Assembly (NCBI GenBank): GCA_000969725.1
Contig: JXSR01S032702.1
Source: Ophiothrix spiculata
Taxonomy: Eukaryota; Echinodermata; Ophiuroidea; Amphilepidida; Ophiotrichidae
DNA: 41,994 nucleotides
Direction: 5' to 3' (one strand)
Shown: one piece after another, positions 1 through 12,378 of the stretch
Layout: every line of letters starts with the position of its first letter
Numbering within the stretch: position 1 is the stretch's first letter
Made by a program: the position numbers and the translations under genes
Notes under the pieces: generated by a model
Database searches by the model: none
Seen by the model: only the letters and a program-made list of their open reading frames with translations
What the model was told of the DNA's origin: nothing

Positions 1-2082
1 GAATGATACAAGGTCAATATGCAATAGCGATTCACACAACACTTAACCTTCTCTTTGAAATGGCATCATTTATGAAATTTCATGACGAATCAAAAGTTGC
101 TGTTTTAATGCATTGGAATATGAAAATTGATGAACCTTTAATCCTAACAAAATTACCCATGAATAATCATTATTCAATTGGTAAGAACTTATGTGGTTAA
201 AAGCAAAAATGGACTTGGTTGAATGGAAATCTGCTATGATGTTCATGGTTGAATGAACAAGAGGTAAAATGACGTTAATAAATCAACATTAATGAAACTT
301 TTCATTTTTCACCAGCACTTTACCTGATGTTCATGAACACAAGTCCCTTACTTTGTTATTCACAGAGGTGATAACCATTTAAGTAATGTTTACTCCGACA
401 GAGACCAACACTTATCAATAGATTTAACATTTCATACTTTTTCATATTCATATGCAGTAAGATAGCAATTTTTAATTCTTCATGAAATTTCATAAATGAT
501 GACTTTTCAAGAAAAGGTGTTGCGTTAAGCTTTGTTGCACATTGAGCTTGTATCATTCAAGGCAACATTTAACAGTTTGGAACAATTGAAAAGGCATATC
601 TGATTTCTTTAGCAGAAACTCAGAAACTTGTTTATTTTGAACTGTATATAATTTTGAACAAATGTATCACTTTGCTAGGATATGACCTTGTGAGTTATCA
701 GTAAGCGTTCAAAGTTACTTTCGGAGCTATTTCAAACTTAAAAAATATCTGTCTCAGTAGATAAGGTACGCCCGGAACAAAATATTTCAATGACATAGGC
801 ACAATTCAATTTCTTGGCACCTGTTCTAACTTTTCATCAAATAAACCAATCGAGCCAGGCGTTCGGTGACCACTCTTTTTCCCCACAGATATCTTGTAAA
901 CTGTAAATCTATTCAAACATCACACGTACAATATAAATGTATTAAGACACTTTGTTCAAATGCATTTAAAAAGTTACCTCCTGTTTTCTATGAAAAGTTT
1001 AATTAATCTATACTTCAACACAATCTGATTATTTACACACACAAAATGTTTAATATGTGTTCCCTTATATCTGCAAGACATGCCAAGAAACGCACAGTAG
1101 ACAATTCTGTAATACACACTAAACAATCACAAATTGTATTACATGCAATTTCTTTTTTTAAATGCATGTAACACGGAATGAAATGGCTTCCCTGTTATGT
1201 TTTGTCATTTTCTTATGTTGCAATAAATTAAAACACATTTGCTTTAATTTGAGCAACAGATACAGTGTGATGTAATTAAAGTGTGTGTTAAAACACCATC
1301 AGGTGGCATTTGTATTAGATAGGTGCCCAGTTTCTAAGAACAGCACTGGTATGATGGTGTACGCTGTTTATATATATAGTAGGTGAATAAAAATAACATT
1401 GGTGTATAAACAACATAACCGTGAATGTATATCGGTAAAGATATTAGAAAATAATAATTCTGTAAGAATTGCATGTGAAATGCAAATTAAGGCTACAGTC
1501 CCTAAAACGTCTCGCTCGGCTGAATGGCATGTTTACTGCAAGTTTTTACCTACTTACACCTATCAGAATATCACAATTTGTGGCGTACATATTGAATAGA
1601 GTCTCTAGTTTATACATGGAACTCTACTAGTGATTTCACGTCCATTATCAAGGTCAAAACGATGCCCAAACACTACTTCGAAAAAGTTTACCCTTTCTTG
1701 CCGAAACCTCATAATTTCACGATGTTCGAACAGTTCGACCGTTTTCAAATTGTGACAGCTTGTAGGCTTAATACTTCTTATTGAATTACAAACAATATTT
1801 TATAAATATGCTGAGTTGATTTTGAATGATAATGTAACAAACCCGCGTTGCTTTGCCCGAAAATCCGGACGTGAATTACGACTCTGAGTTCGCCCTGTTT
1901 GAGGTGTGAATTGCCTGTTTTAAGTATCTACATTATCTACATTTTGCCTAATATACGCATTCACATAATTTACTTACAAATTCAGCATTCCAATGAGGCA
2001 AAAATTGCAATATTTATGTAAACAAAAGAAAAATACGGCATTCTTATGTTTATGTTTTAGATTTTAGTTCACGATCTCAACG
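1..2082. other. Gene-free stretch
   Basis: AT-rich sequence with only short chance open frames on both strands. I see no splice-bounded coding block, no RNA gene and no clear terminal repeats. It is intergenic or intronic. Confidence 0.5.
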
Positions 2083-2172
2083 CTGCCTTGATAGCTCAGC
2101 GGTAGATATCTCGCTTCGTAATGCATGACTAACCCCTGCCATAATCCATGGTTCGAGTCCCAGCAGAGGCAG
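2083..2172 (+). repeat. tRNA-like sequence, probably a SINE head or tRNA pseudogene
   Basis: A good A-box (TAGCTCAGCGGTAGA, 2092-2106) is followed about 43 bases later by a good B-box (GGTTCGAGTCC, 2150-2160), the internal promoter pair of RNA polymerase III. The ends can form a 7-bp acceptor-like stem (2083-2089 with 2166-2172, one G-T pair). The T-stem is badly mismatched when placed in the standard register, and the anticodon arm is not clear. An intact tRNA is therefore unlikely, and a tRNA-derived SINE head or decayed tRNA is favoured. No poly-A or target duplication was identified. Confidence 0.5.
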
Positions 2173-4319
2173 TGGAAACCATTTATCTTTTCATGATTTA
2201 AAAATAGTTAGGATTCACATTTTCCTGAGCAGAACATTATTTTCTTCGGGTGTGTATTTATGACCTGTACTGTGCGGACCAGACAAGCTTGTCTCAGTTG
2301 GTTAGTGTAATCTTGATATTACCAAACAGCATTATTGAATTCTTCAAAATAGTTATGAAATTAAAATTTATTGAAGTGATATGAATGACTCCTAACATGC
2401 ACATGATAAATGTTGAAAAGAATTTCAAAAATGATGAAATTGTATCAAACATTATCATCAAAATTGCACCTGTCCCTATTTCAATTCTGGAAGATATCAT
2501 GAGACAAACACACGCACTTCTTAATATATTGAAATGAAAATGTCGCTCTTAAAATGCAAATAGGGAACGCCTCACATGATTTCATTTTGTTAGCGAATAT
2601 TAACAAATATTGAAATACGTACTTCAATTTATCCATGAAAAATTAAGCGTATGCGAACAAAATAGATACATATTTAGTCGTTATTAGCTCTATATTAAAA
2701 TGTATCATTATAGATTTCGATGATCTAATGTTTTTTTATGCAAGTTCATGATATCTGGAAATGGATATCGCCTCGAGTGCTAATATAGATTTGGGTGGAT
2801 CGATACATTCCAATGTCATGTCTGTTGTAAAAAAAGTTTCTAAGTATATGCTAATGTAATTGCAGTATTAGGAATAAATGATAATTTTCATTATTTGTTT
2901 CGACATTTAGCCTGATCAAAATTGATATACCTCGTCAGAAGAATTTAACTTTTAAATTAATCTGGTGGAAAATAAAAGCACCAAAACATCGGAGCGTGTG
3001 TTCTGGTCGGAAAGATAAAATATTGCAGGAAATTTATCACACATGCTTTGGGATCAAACACAAAGACTACGTTTGTGGACCCATATGCCACATGTAGTAA
3101 CTAACAAGATGTACCGGGACACATGTGTGAAATAAACATTATATTGAGTTTATTTTGACACACATTCAGCGACTCATTCAATGACCTGAAACTCCATCTT
3201 AACGTTTTCACTTGAAAAAAGTTTTTTTATTTTATGTCATTTGTTTTAGCTAATGGGTGACTTGCCAACATTGATTTTTCAGATTAAGTGATATGTATTA
3301 AGTATTTGAGAACTGTTGCAAACTTTACCAGCTTTCTGCTTGATATTTTACTTCTTAGTATTAAAGGCAGCAGCTGGTGATTTTAAAAATTCAAGTGCAC
3401 TCGGTTAAACTTCGAACGAAAAGCGCAAAATCTTCATTTGTGAAGTTTGCTTGCGATTAATGTCTTTTTCTTTTACCTGAAAAAAATCTTACATAAGGTG
3501 TTCGTCAATTACACATTTATATCTGATAGAAGCATAAAACGAATGTAAATGTAATGATTAAAATTTTCATTAGAAAATTCCAGAAAGAAAACTCACGTTT
3601 TCCAATACAATAATAATGTAAATGTAATGTTTGAAAAAGAAGCACAAACATATTTTCTCTGTTATTGCAAGCTTAATTTGCACATATTGACAAATGCTGT
3701 TCCGGTGCACTTTATCTATCATTATGATTTACTTCAAAAAAGACTATTGCCCCAAAGTGATCTCGAGACAATATACTACGTGTATTTCCTGAGACCAAGG
3801 GTTGAGAGAAATAGTATGATCATGATGATAGTCTCGCAATCACTACGGAGAAATATTTTTTACTATTGCGATAATGAAAGAACAGTTAATATTTGTTTAA
3901 TATACCATTTTGTCTTGAGGGGGCAATAGTAAAACACTATTGACTGGCTAAAATCATGCCAATCGGTATAGAACATTAATAGCTATCGTTAATGGTTACC
4001 GCTATAGTTTTCAACAAACTTATTAAAATTCATTGGACGCGTTAAATCGAACAGGTCATTTAGTTTTTAACAAGTGATCTTTTTAAAAATGTGTTTGCTT
4101 TTTGATACATATGCTATATTGACCTAAAAAGGAGTACGGTATTGTATATAAAACATGCTGTTGCTCTTTAAAATGTTGCTTTAATTGTTACATGCAATAT
4201 TCCGCACTCATAATTGCTCCTAATAAGAAATCTCCATGTCTTATTTTCATCTTTTTCATCTTAAGAAGTATCTCTCCCTCTTATAATAAATCTATGTGGG
4301 TTATACCCACGAGCAAATA
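2173..4319. other. Gene-free stretch
   Basis: AT-rich, with scattered short open frames. The longest is a 100-codon plus-strand frame at 3627-3929, with no recognisable domain and no clear splice context. Nothing else could be supported. Confidence 0.45.
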
Positions 4320-5949
4320 ATATAATTGGAAATCTTGTGCAAATCCAGGGTGACGTGAACCTAATTTCACAGAGCATCAAGTAGTTTACTTAAAGTAAAT
4401 TATGATACTTACGATACATCAGATTAGCTACTCGGGTAGGCTATCTTGTGAGGCTATGGATCTACCCAGATCAATATCTTTATAGGATTTTATACATTAA
4501 ATGAGATGTGTTTGAGTCAATATTATTACCTTCTTTTTAATTGTTGATGTTTTGACATTTGAGATATTTGATTTAATAGATACCGAAAAACTGCACTAGT
4601 GAAAAATAAACAATTATCATTATGGCACACTCTGATCTGTGTTAAATTTTCAAAGTAAACAAAGGTCCATATTTTTGGAATATCTAATTCGTAATTTGAT
4701 TACCGCAATATATTGATGCTAGGTTCGGTATATTCCTTAAATGTTATATAGAATGCTTCATCGGTTGTGTTATTTTATGCAATCTTTCTAATTACTCGAA
4801 ATTCGCATATATCTAATTTGCAAAATCTATAAGGTTTTTTTTATACGAAATCAGTTAAACTGAAATCGGGTGTAAGCATCATATATCTCCAAGCAATCAT
4901 TTTCAAAACGGATAAATAGATAGATATTGATTTAACAAACCAAATGGTTCATCCTTTGTATTACGCAAAATGGTTCCTGAAATGTCGTATTTTTAGCTCA
5001 GCTGAGGTTCAAAGATAACGCCAAGTTTGTACTGTTTTGGTTGGAGTTAAAGTAGAATTTGTTCTCGCACTTACCAGCATTATTCTTTTATCAAAACGTA
5101 TTCCCTTATGTTTAACTAATAGACGCATATTTTGATCTAGAAGTATTCATGATATTTGATAAAAACACACAACATATAATTGGCAGTTCTTCAAATAATC
5201 ACTCAAAATTCAACGAAATCTAAAGATATACATTTATTATAGAGGGCCATCACATATGCACAGATTCCTAACAAAACGCAACAAAGTGTAAAAGGACATA
5301 TCATTTAAGTTAGAATTCTTGAATGCAGCTACGGCATATATATATATAACTTACAAATCTGTAAAAATCTTCAATATGTGTACATGTCAATAACAAGCTC
5401 TTCTTTTATATAGTTTCAGTTTCAAACAGTTTAATATGTACTTCGAAAGGATGCATTTTGCCAATGACCTTGCAAAATTAAATAGTGAAAAGACGATTTC
5501 AGTATGAAACAAATTTTCCCAAGCTATAATATTGCGTTCAGTTGGTTATGTCTATTTTGTTATCAACAAAACTATTTATCGGTTATTTATTCAGTTTATT
5601 GTGTTTTTACAATTTTATTTAGTTTTAGTAGACGTTTATATAATCATATTCAATGGTTGTAATGTTATAATAACTAGAATATATGAAAATATACCTATGT
5701 ACATGTTAACAAACATAGTTTTGCTTCCTAAATTATCGAAGTAGATTAAAATAGCTTTTCATTATAGCATTAAACTGTTATCTTTGAATAAAAGGTTACT
5801 GAATAGAGAAAAACTTTGCTATTAAAACACGTGTACTAAATTTCAAATTCGATATAATTTCTTTATCAAAATCTGTTTGATAGGTATACAACCAAATTTA
5901 CCTCAATATATGTTTCAATCCCCTCGATATCAATCAACACAAATTATCA

Positions 5950-6022
5950 GCCGTTGGCATTTATTGAAATAAGGTGATGGCACTCAATCACCTGTACCTT
6001 GAGTGAAGTCTACTCTGTGCTT
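5950..6022 (-). pseudogene. C2-like exon block, copy 1
   Basis: On the minus strand 6003-5950 reads LKVQVIECHHLISINANG, which resembles the first strand and calcium-loop start of C2 domains (pattern L-x-V-x-V-I-E-C-x-x-L-x-x-x-D-A-N-G, usually followed by SDPYV or SDPFV). A TTAGTCAG acceptor-like sequence precedes it (AG at 6024-6023). Between the acceptor and the Leu codon the frame meets a TAG stop. The calcium-ligand Asp is Asn here. After the Gly there is a stop and no GT donor. It is therefore either a dead exon or a chance match. The same block recurs at 8659-8730 and 12845-12918. Confidence 0.35.
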
Positions 6023-7539
6023 CTGACTAACAAGTACCTTTATCAATTTCAAAACTGAATTATTTGTGATTTGAATGCCAAATAAAGTCGTAGACTCTTT
6101 CTCAAAATTAATGAAATGTTTGAATGAAGATAGACATTGTGACTTCAAGGGAATAGACATGACACCTTTAAAAATCTGAATTGGTAGACATGGTAAATTA
6201 ATATAAATGGGTAAAACATGCGCACTTTATTTAGATAGCATGTTATTGTGTCAACTATGCTATCGTCCTTCAGACTCTTATCACTTTTTCTGATTGTTCT
6301 TAATTATCATTAATAATCCAGTTTTATCCTGGTCATGCGTCGTCAACCATTCTTGATATGTTTTGTAAAATTTAAAATAGGTCAATCAGTATTAGCTAGT
6401 GTTTTGGGGGAATTGGTGCATTATTGCCAAGCTATAACTTAAAAGTTTAGACCTATGTGTGGGTAAATAGTGTAATATATTGCAATCTTATAAAAGTACT
6501 AAGGTAAGATATCTTTGGTGTTACGTTGCACCTGTTCTAATCCTGCATTAGTTGAGACAAGCATGAGCACTTTATCGTCAATTGAAATTCAATAACTCCC
6601 CACTTTAACTACAAGAAATACTTCACTTCGCATTTTGCATTCGCATCGTTGCTGTTATAAGCCAGACATTTCAAACCATTTAAAAGTTTATTTAAGTAAG
6701 ATACGGTTTATAAAAACACACTGATGTGTTGAATTTCTTTTTCTAGTTGCTTTTAATTCTCGCAAATTTAAGTGATTACGAATTAACGCATTGAACCCTT
6801 TCAGCAAAATAATTAGCACGTAACATTAGGTATCCATTTTTGCATCGGATTGGCTCAATAAATAATAATCAAAAATAAAAGTATAGCTCTAACTAAAGTA
6901 ATGAATTGAATTTCTTCACCTACATTAAAAATGATAATTGAATAAACATCTGTACCCATGGAAACATTCATACAATATAAAATCTAAATGTGTCTACGTT
7001 AACTTGACATCAAATGTGGTACTGTTTGAGGCCTTCAATACTAATGTATCCACAATGTACACATTGTGCAAAGGAAATGAAATTCTTTCTTGCTCATACT
7101 GGAATAACTAAATGAAGATAGACGAACAAATATATATGTAATATAATTTAATCTATTTCATTCATAAATGTATACATTTATTAATTTAGAATGCAACAAA
7201 TCAATAATTTTCGTGCTGAAGTCAGGAAGAGTATAAATGCCACCTGAGATTGATATGTGGTTTTTTTTATCAGGAAGAAATCGTACCAACACGTTTACGT
7301 CATTAAACAAACACTGTTGCACGACTAAATTGATGGAAAGTTTGGGGTTTTAGTCAAGTATTTCAAGTCACTTTATTTTATTAATAGATAGAATATAGTG
7401 TCAATTGAAAATAGTAAGCATTTAATAATTCACGTTATATCAGGATTCATATTCATGAACTGCAAGTAGACATGAATATGATTTCTAGATATGATACTGG
7501 TATTGTTTGCATCTCCTTGATATTTTCGCAGAGAATCTT

Positions 7540-7569
7540 TATCGAGTGTACTTAAAAGTACACTCGATA
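7540..7569. repeat. Perfect 14-bp-arm palindrome private to unit 1
   Basis: TATCGAGTGTACTT and AAGTACACTCGATA flank a 2-base centre. The equivalent positions of units 2 and 3 (near 10855 and 16685) carry only one arm, as AGTATACTTGATA-like sequence, so the second arm was gained in this copy alone. Confidence 0.8.
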
Positions 7570-7630
7570 CTTCTTTTAAATTGGGAAACAATTGATTGTT
7601 TAATCGATATGAAATACGAGTGAATTGCAG

Positions 7631-7675
7631 AAAAGTTACTTCAAACTCCCCCGCCTTTGAATTCATTCTTGACAT
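7631..7675 (-). pseudogene. Conserved coding-like block GEFEVTF, copy 1
   Basis: The minus strand reads MSRMNSKAGEFEVTF. Copies at 10925-10969 (TSRIDSKTGEFEVTF) and 16779-16823 (MSRLDSKLGEFDVTF) keep the frame, and several differences fall at third codon positions (AGA/AGG, AAG/AAA, ACT/ACA/ACC), as expected if the ancestor was coding. GTAAC at the GEF(E/D)/V junction could be a splice donor. I do not recognise the protein family. The open frame continues in copy 1 to 7430 but is broken in the others. Confidence 0.3.
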
Positions 7676-8658
7676 AATATTTGCAGAGTGTTTTTGAAAT
7701 AAAGATAATTGCTCTCTTGTAATAGGTTAATCCATTAATAGAAATATAGTAGACTATTCCATTTATTAATGTGTAATGAATATCACCATGGAAATGTTGC
7801 TATAAAAACTTAGATGTATTAAACTTTATCACTGGAATAAAACTGGTTTACAAATAGAAAACCATTTATCTTCAGGGATTCATCAGAGATTCTGGACAGG
7901 GATGATTATTTTGTTGTTTTTGTTGTTTTGTTTTGGCGGGGTTAGTTAGTTAACATGTTTATGAAACAAATGGCCCGATCGTGAGCATTTAAGAAATTAA
8001 TGCAATAAGATCAGTGTCACGGAAAGTTGAAGTTCTCATTGATGATCGTGGCTAATGCCTTAAAGTTTAATAAACCGGAGGTCTCAGGTAATATGTCAAT
8101 ATTTCGTATACTCTTTAGTTTGCTGCAAATTGCACAGCATTTCCACCCAAATCACTTTTTGTGATAACGCTAGGTGCTTTAAAACTTTTTAAGCATTTTA
8201 AGCACATATATATATTTAAAAAGTTCTTGACTATTCACAGGTCTGTACTTTCAAACTTTCAAACATGATATAAGTTTAATAATTCCATAATTCTGCAGCA
8301 GCAACTCACAATTTTATCATACAAATAAAAGGCTGTATTTATTCAAAGCCTTTTTCCTGGTACCACGAACCTCGAATATTACAGACCAATCATATTGCGC
8401 GTCATTAAAAAACAAACAAAAACAAAAACACGTAAACCGAATTTATGTGGGATTTCACCAGGTTAACATCATGTAGTGGTCACCATTTATGTTTGAGTCA
8501 CACTTTGCTTATAGGTGTGTTGTAACTGTTTTCTCTGAGTATAATGTTACATAATATAGATAAACTTATTGAAACACGTGCACTACATTTCTCATTCTAA
8601 CAATAATTTCCTCAAAATATCTTTCCAGCCCCTCGATATCAATCACCACAAATTAGCA

Positions 8659-8730
8659 GCCGTTGGCATCTATTGAAATAAGGTGATGGCACTCAATCAC
8701 CTGTACCTTGAGTGAGGTCTTCTCTTGCTT
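8659..8730 (-). pseudogene. C2-like exon block, copy 2
   Basis: Best-preserved of three copies. From an acceptor-like TTAGTCAG (AG at 8732-8731) the minus strand reads open through KQEKTS, then LKVQVIECHHLISIDANG (8712-8659), then Cys and a stop. In C2 proteins such as rabphilin/DOC2/synaptotagmin relatives (established family knowledge) DANG is followed by SDP(Y/F)V. Here no GT donor follows the Gly codon, only GC (AACG|GCTGCT), a poor GC-type donor. I could not find an SDPYV-like exon downstream. It is an exon remnant or an orphan exon. Confidence 0.4.
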
Positions 8731-8801
8731 CTGACTAACAAGTACCTCCGTAAATTTCAAAACTTTGTTGTAAGCGGAATACCAATAAGGTTCGTAGACG
8801 G

Positions 8802-9174
8802 CAGTGGCGTAGCCAGCAAAGAGGGGGGGGGGGGCAGGCAGACTGCCCCATGACAAAAAATCGAGCGGGAAATCGGAACAGCAAGCGGGAAAAATTGAGG
8901 ACAAGAAAAATCAGACAGCAGCAGCAAAAAGACTAGACAGAAAATGTGGAGGAAAACAGAAAATCGTGTCAAAAGATGTGCAAAAATCGCTTAAAACATT
9001 TGTTTTGCTTGTCAGTTTTTTAAAATCTTGAATTTATATTGGGTGTACGAAAGTGGATTTTTTTGCTGAGAAAAATTGGGAAGAAATGTGTAAACGCCGG
9101 GGAACATCGGGAAAAAATCGGGACGAAGTGTCTTTGCCCCCCCCCCCCGACCAAAAGGTCCGGCTACGCCACTG
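8802..9174. mobile_element. hAT-like non-autonomous element (MITE), 373 bp
   Basis: The terminal inverted repeats are perfect over 13 bp (CAGTGGCGTAGCC at 8802-8814; GGCTACGCCACTG at 9162-9174). Flanking 8-bp target duplications are GTAGACGG (8794-8801) and GTAGACTG (9175-9182), one mismatch. CAG-type ends and an 8-bp duplication fit the hAT superfamily. Unit 1 (about 6082) and unit 3 (about 12978) have the same locus without the element, giving natural empty sites. Just inside the ends lie a run of 12 G (8823-8834) and a run of 12 C (9137-9148), so the subterminal regions are also inverted. No transposase remains. Confidence 0.85.
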
Positions 9175-10261
9175 GTAGACTGTCTCTCACAATGTATTTA
9201 ACTTCTTTAAACATCTAAAATGTTATTTTGACAACATACTATCACTTGTGCTCAAATTTGCATAATAATGACTAGATACATTAAATTTACATTTCCTTGC
9301 AGTAATTTATACATCAAAATGTTATTTTACCATGAAAGTGCATTATAGATGCATGTAATAATTTATGCAAATATTTTGATCCTTGACATGAATTACAAAA
9401 TGAACATTAAAGGAAGTGATCGGTGAACTTCCCTAGCTAGCGGAATTGGTACATTATTGGCAAGTTATTACTTAAAATGTAAGATGTAAATGTTTTGTTT
9501 GGCTTTCAAAAGCGTAATCATAGGTAATATATCTTTGGTGTTACGTGGCACCTGTTGTAAACTTGCATTAAGAAGATTAGTAATGTGTTGAGGCAAGCAT
9601 GAACACTTTATCGTCAATTGAAATTCCATTAATCCCCACTTATTTCAAGAAATTATTCACTTCGTACTTTGCATTCGCATCGTAGCTGTTATAAGCCGGG
9701 CATTTCCAAACCCGGTTTATAAAAAAAAAACCGCTTTGTGTCTTTTTGTCTTTTTGTGTTGCATTTCTTTTTCTAAATACCTTTAATTCTCTCAACTTTG
9801 AATGATTATGAATTAATGCATTGAACCCTTTCAGCAAAGTAATTAACACGTATCATTGGGAACCCATTTTTCAATCGGCATGAATCAATAAATAATGATC
9901 AAAAATAAAAAAATGTTGCTAAAAATGAAAGTGTTATATTGAGTACCTTCACCTACATTAAAATGATAATTGAATAAACATCTGTACCCATGGAAACATT
10001 CATACACTATGAAATCTAAATGTGCCATAAGATAAGATGGGACACAAGATGAGGCTTTTTGAAGCTCAATGCAATGCATAATGTACTCATTGTAAGAAAG
10101 AAATTAAATTCATTCATGCTCAGATTTGAGTAACCAATTCAATTATTTTCATGTTAAAGTCAAGAACAGTACAATGTATCAACTGAGATTGATAGTTTTC
10201 AGTAATGTTTGTTAACAGAAACAAATCCATACGTAAACAACGCTTATGTTATTATTAACTT

Positions 10262-10580
10262 ACAGGTAAAAGGGGTCGGCCTTTATTTACACAGGTCGGA
10301 GTGCCCATCTCTCTTTCGAAACGATTGGGCTAGACTCATTTTGTGTTATATGTGTAGTAAGGGGATTGCCACACCTTCTTCATCGCGAGTCTGTTACCTT
10401 CCCAACACTGAAAATGCCGGTACCACTTGACACCTGGCTGAAGAGGAGCACATGAGGGTATTAAAGTATCTTGCTCAAGGACACTACACATAAAACATAC
10501 CGGATTCTATCCCACGACGCTCAGTACCCGGTGATTAAGAATCGGAGACTTTTACACTAGGCCACGCCTATTCCTGTTCC
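10262..10580 (-). mobile_element. tRNA-derived SINE, minus orientation
   Basis: Read on the minus strand, the element starts with a tRNA-like head: A-box-like GTGGCCTAGTGTAAAAGTC (about 10564-10546) and B-box-like GGGATAGAATCC (10513-10502). A body containing GTGTCCTTGAGCAAG follows, a sequence style common in tRNA-derived SINEs of aquatic animals (from memory of the style, not a database match). The body ends near 10262. The stretch is more GC-rich than its surroundings and has no counterpart in units 1 or 3. Target duplications were not resolved and both ends are approximate. Confidence 0.6.
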
Positions 10581-10924
10581 TACGTCTGACATTAATAGGT
10601 ATAAATAAACCTGTTGCATACAAATTGTTTGAAAGTTATGGAATTAAGTCAAGCATTATCGTGTTTATAGCTACATTTTATCAGTGACTGTTAAAGAATA
10701 GTACAAATTTATAATGTCATCATCTAATTATTCACCTTATATTATGATACATTTTTTATATTTGAAAAACTACAGAAATAAAAGCATATAAAATATGATG
10801 TACCATGACAACGGTATTTTCTGCATCTCCTTGATATTTCTACAGAGATACTGAAGTATACTTGATATTTTCTTAATTAGGATTTAAACAATCTATTGTT
10901 TGATAAAGCACGAGTGAAGTGCAA

Positions 10925-10969
10925 AAATGTTACTTCAAACTCCCCCGTCTTTGAATCAATCCTTGACGT
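10925..10969 (-). pseudogene. Conserved coding-like block GEFEVTF, copy 2
   Basis: The minus strand reads TSRIDSKTGEFEVTF. See the copies at 7631 and 16779. Flanking codons outside the block do not stay open, so if this was an exon it is now isolated or dead. Family unrecognised. Confidence 0.3.
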
Positions 10970-12378
10970 AACATTTACAAATTGTTTATAAAAGTAATAA
11001 TGTCCTTTTAACAATAATTAGTCCATTAATGAAAAGGCTTCAAAGGTATGCTCAACAAGTATTATTGTTGCTATTGATTGAAACTGGCACAAACTGGATC
11101 TTTGGGTTCTTCAGTAAATTGGAGTTATCTCCGGATTGACAAATCCAAATGAAATGAAACAAAAAATTATTGGAAAGCTTGGTATTTTCCCCCTTAACAT
11201 GTTGTTTTCGATTGCACCATTTTGGGAGACAAGCTGTATAATCACGATAAATCTTTGATAGCTGACGATGCCAATTGGCACAATGTTGCAATCCATGTTT
11301 ATTCAAGTTCACGTTCAAAACATAATATCATTTGATATCACGTATGGAATCAATACGGAGCTATACTGGTACAAGAACGTATTTACGCACTTATGTAAAT
11401 GTTGACAATTTATATCTCCCAATTTATCGAAAACACTATTTACTTTTTCCGTGTGAATTTAATGGCGTTGGTTTATATTTTGTTTGCATTTCTGTGATAC
11501 GAAAAAAACGTTTTGTTTAAACATTCCTTTTGCTATTGTCCATTAACCGTACTATTCTAAGTTTTCAAATATGACTTAGATCAGCTCCATATGGATATGG
11601 TATAATTCGAAATTTCATGTAAAATCAAGTGAGAAATACCGTGAACTTAATTTCAAAGCTCATCAAGGTTTTTTACTTCGAGAAATAATGCTCTGACAGT
11701 AGTATTACCAGAGGCAATTTGAATTTATATATAGTAATTTGTATACATTTATAGTTATCTCATTAATATTTACAGTTTCTTTATTCTATAAAAGTACTCG
11801 TATCGTATAATTGCTAGAACTCCCAAATCAGACATTTAAATCAAAATTTCATAAAGGTGAGAGGTGTTTATACTTCATAGTGGTGGTAGATATTATTTAA
11901 TGATATTTACCTCAAAAGTAAGCGTTGACAGGGAATTTTTTGAGACCTCGTTATAAGTTGTTTTTAATAAACTATATCACCAACGTAAAAAACAATTGTA
12001 CCAAAGACTTTTTCTTTGTATAGACACATTTAAAAGTTGTTTGGCCAATCATTGCCAAAGACTAGCATACTGCTAGACGTGACAATGCCTCCAGCAGTTA
12101 CTCTGCTATAATCAAAAAGGTTTGGTCAAGAACTCATCTCCAAAATTAACTCCAAGTTTAAAAATCTTGATCAAGGCATCAGAAGCTGTCATCCAGAACT
12201 GTAAAGGGACTTCCCACTTACAATCATATTTTCCCACACTGCTGTGTTTGCATTCTAAGCTTTAAAAATGACACCTTGCTTTTGGTTATTGGATGTTCGG
12301 TTTCAAAGTCACATCTAAATTGGTAAAAGACATCGGGATGATTCGGAAAACTCAAAAAAGAATTGTCCTTCGTTCAAC

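Larger units (their letters stand above)
4320..7870. repeat. Tandem-array unit 1
   Basis: First of about four diverged copies of a multi-kilobase segment. Landmarks shared with later units include the block near 4325-4400 (TTGGAAATCTTGTG), also near 11600 and 20010; the block at 5780-5840, also at 12665-12730; the CCCCTCGATATCAATCA block at about 5921, also at about 8631 and 12816; the GCATTCGCATCGT block near 6640, also near 9670; the CTGTACCCATGGAAAC block near 6950, also near 9985; and the blocks near 7510 and 7640, also near 10830/10935 and 16650/16790. The order is collinear in every copy. The boundaries are approximate because I aligned by eye. Confidence 0.7.
8520..11010. repeat. Tandem-array unit 2
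   Basis: Second, shorter copy of the array segment. It is collinear with unit 1 from the AAACACGTGCACTACATTT block (about 8573; compare 5827) through the C2-like block (8631-8750), the block at 9540-9700, the CTGTACCCATGGAAAC block near 9985 and the GEFEVTF block at 10925. It is lengthened relative to unit 1 by a hAT-like MITE (8802-9174) and a SINE (about 10262-10580), which dates both insertions after the duplication. Confidence 0.7.

Noticed and set aside
3627..3929. 100-codon plus-strand open frame
   Set aside because: No domain, no splice signals in context and composition like its surroundings; likely chance.
8757..8972. Minus-strand frames crossing the hAT-like element
   Set aside because: They run through the 12-G tract and the element's end, so they are artefacts of the insertion.
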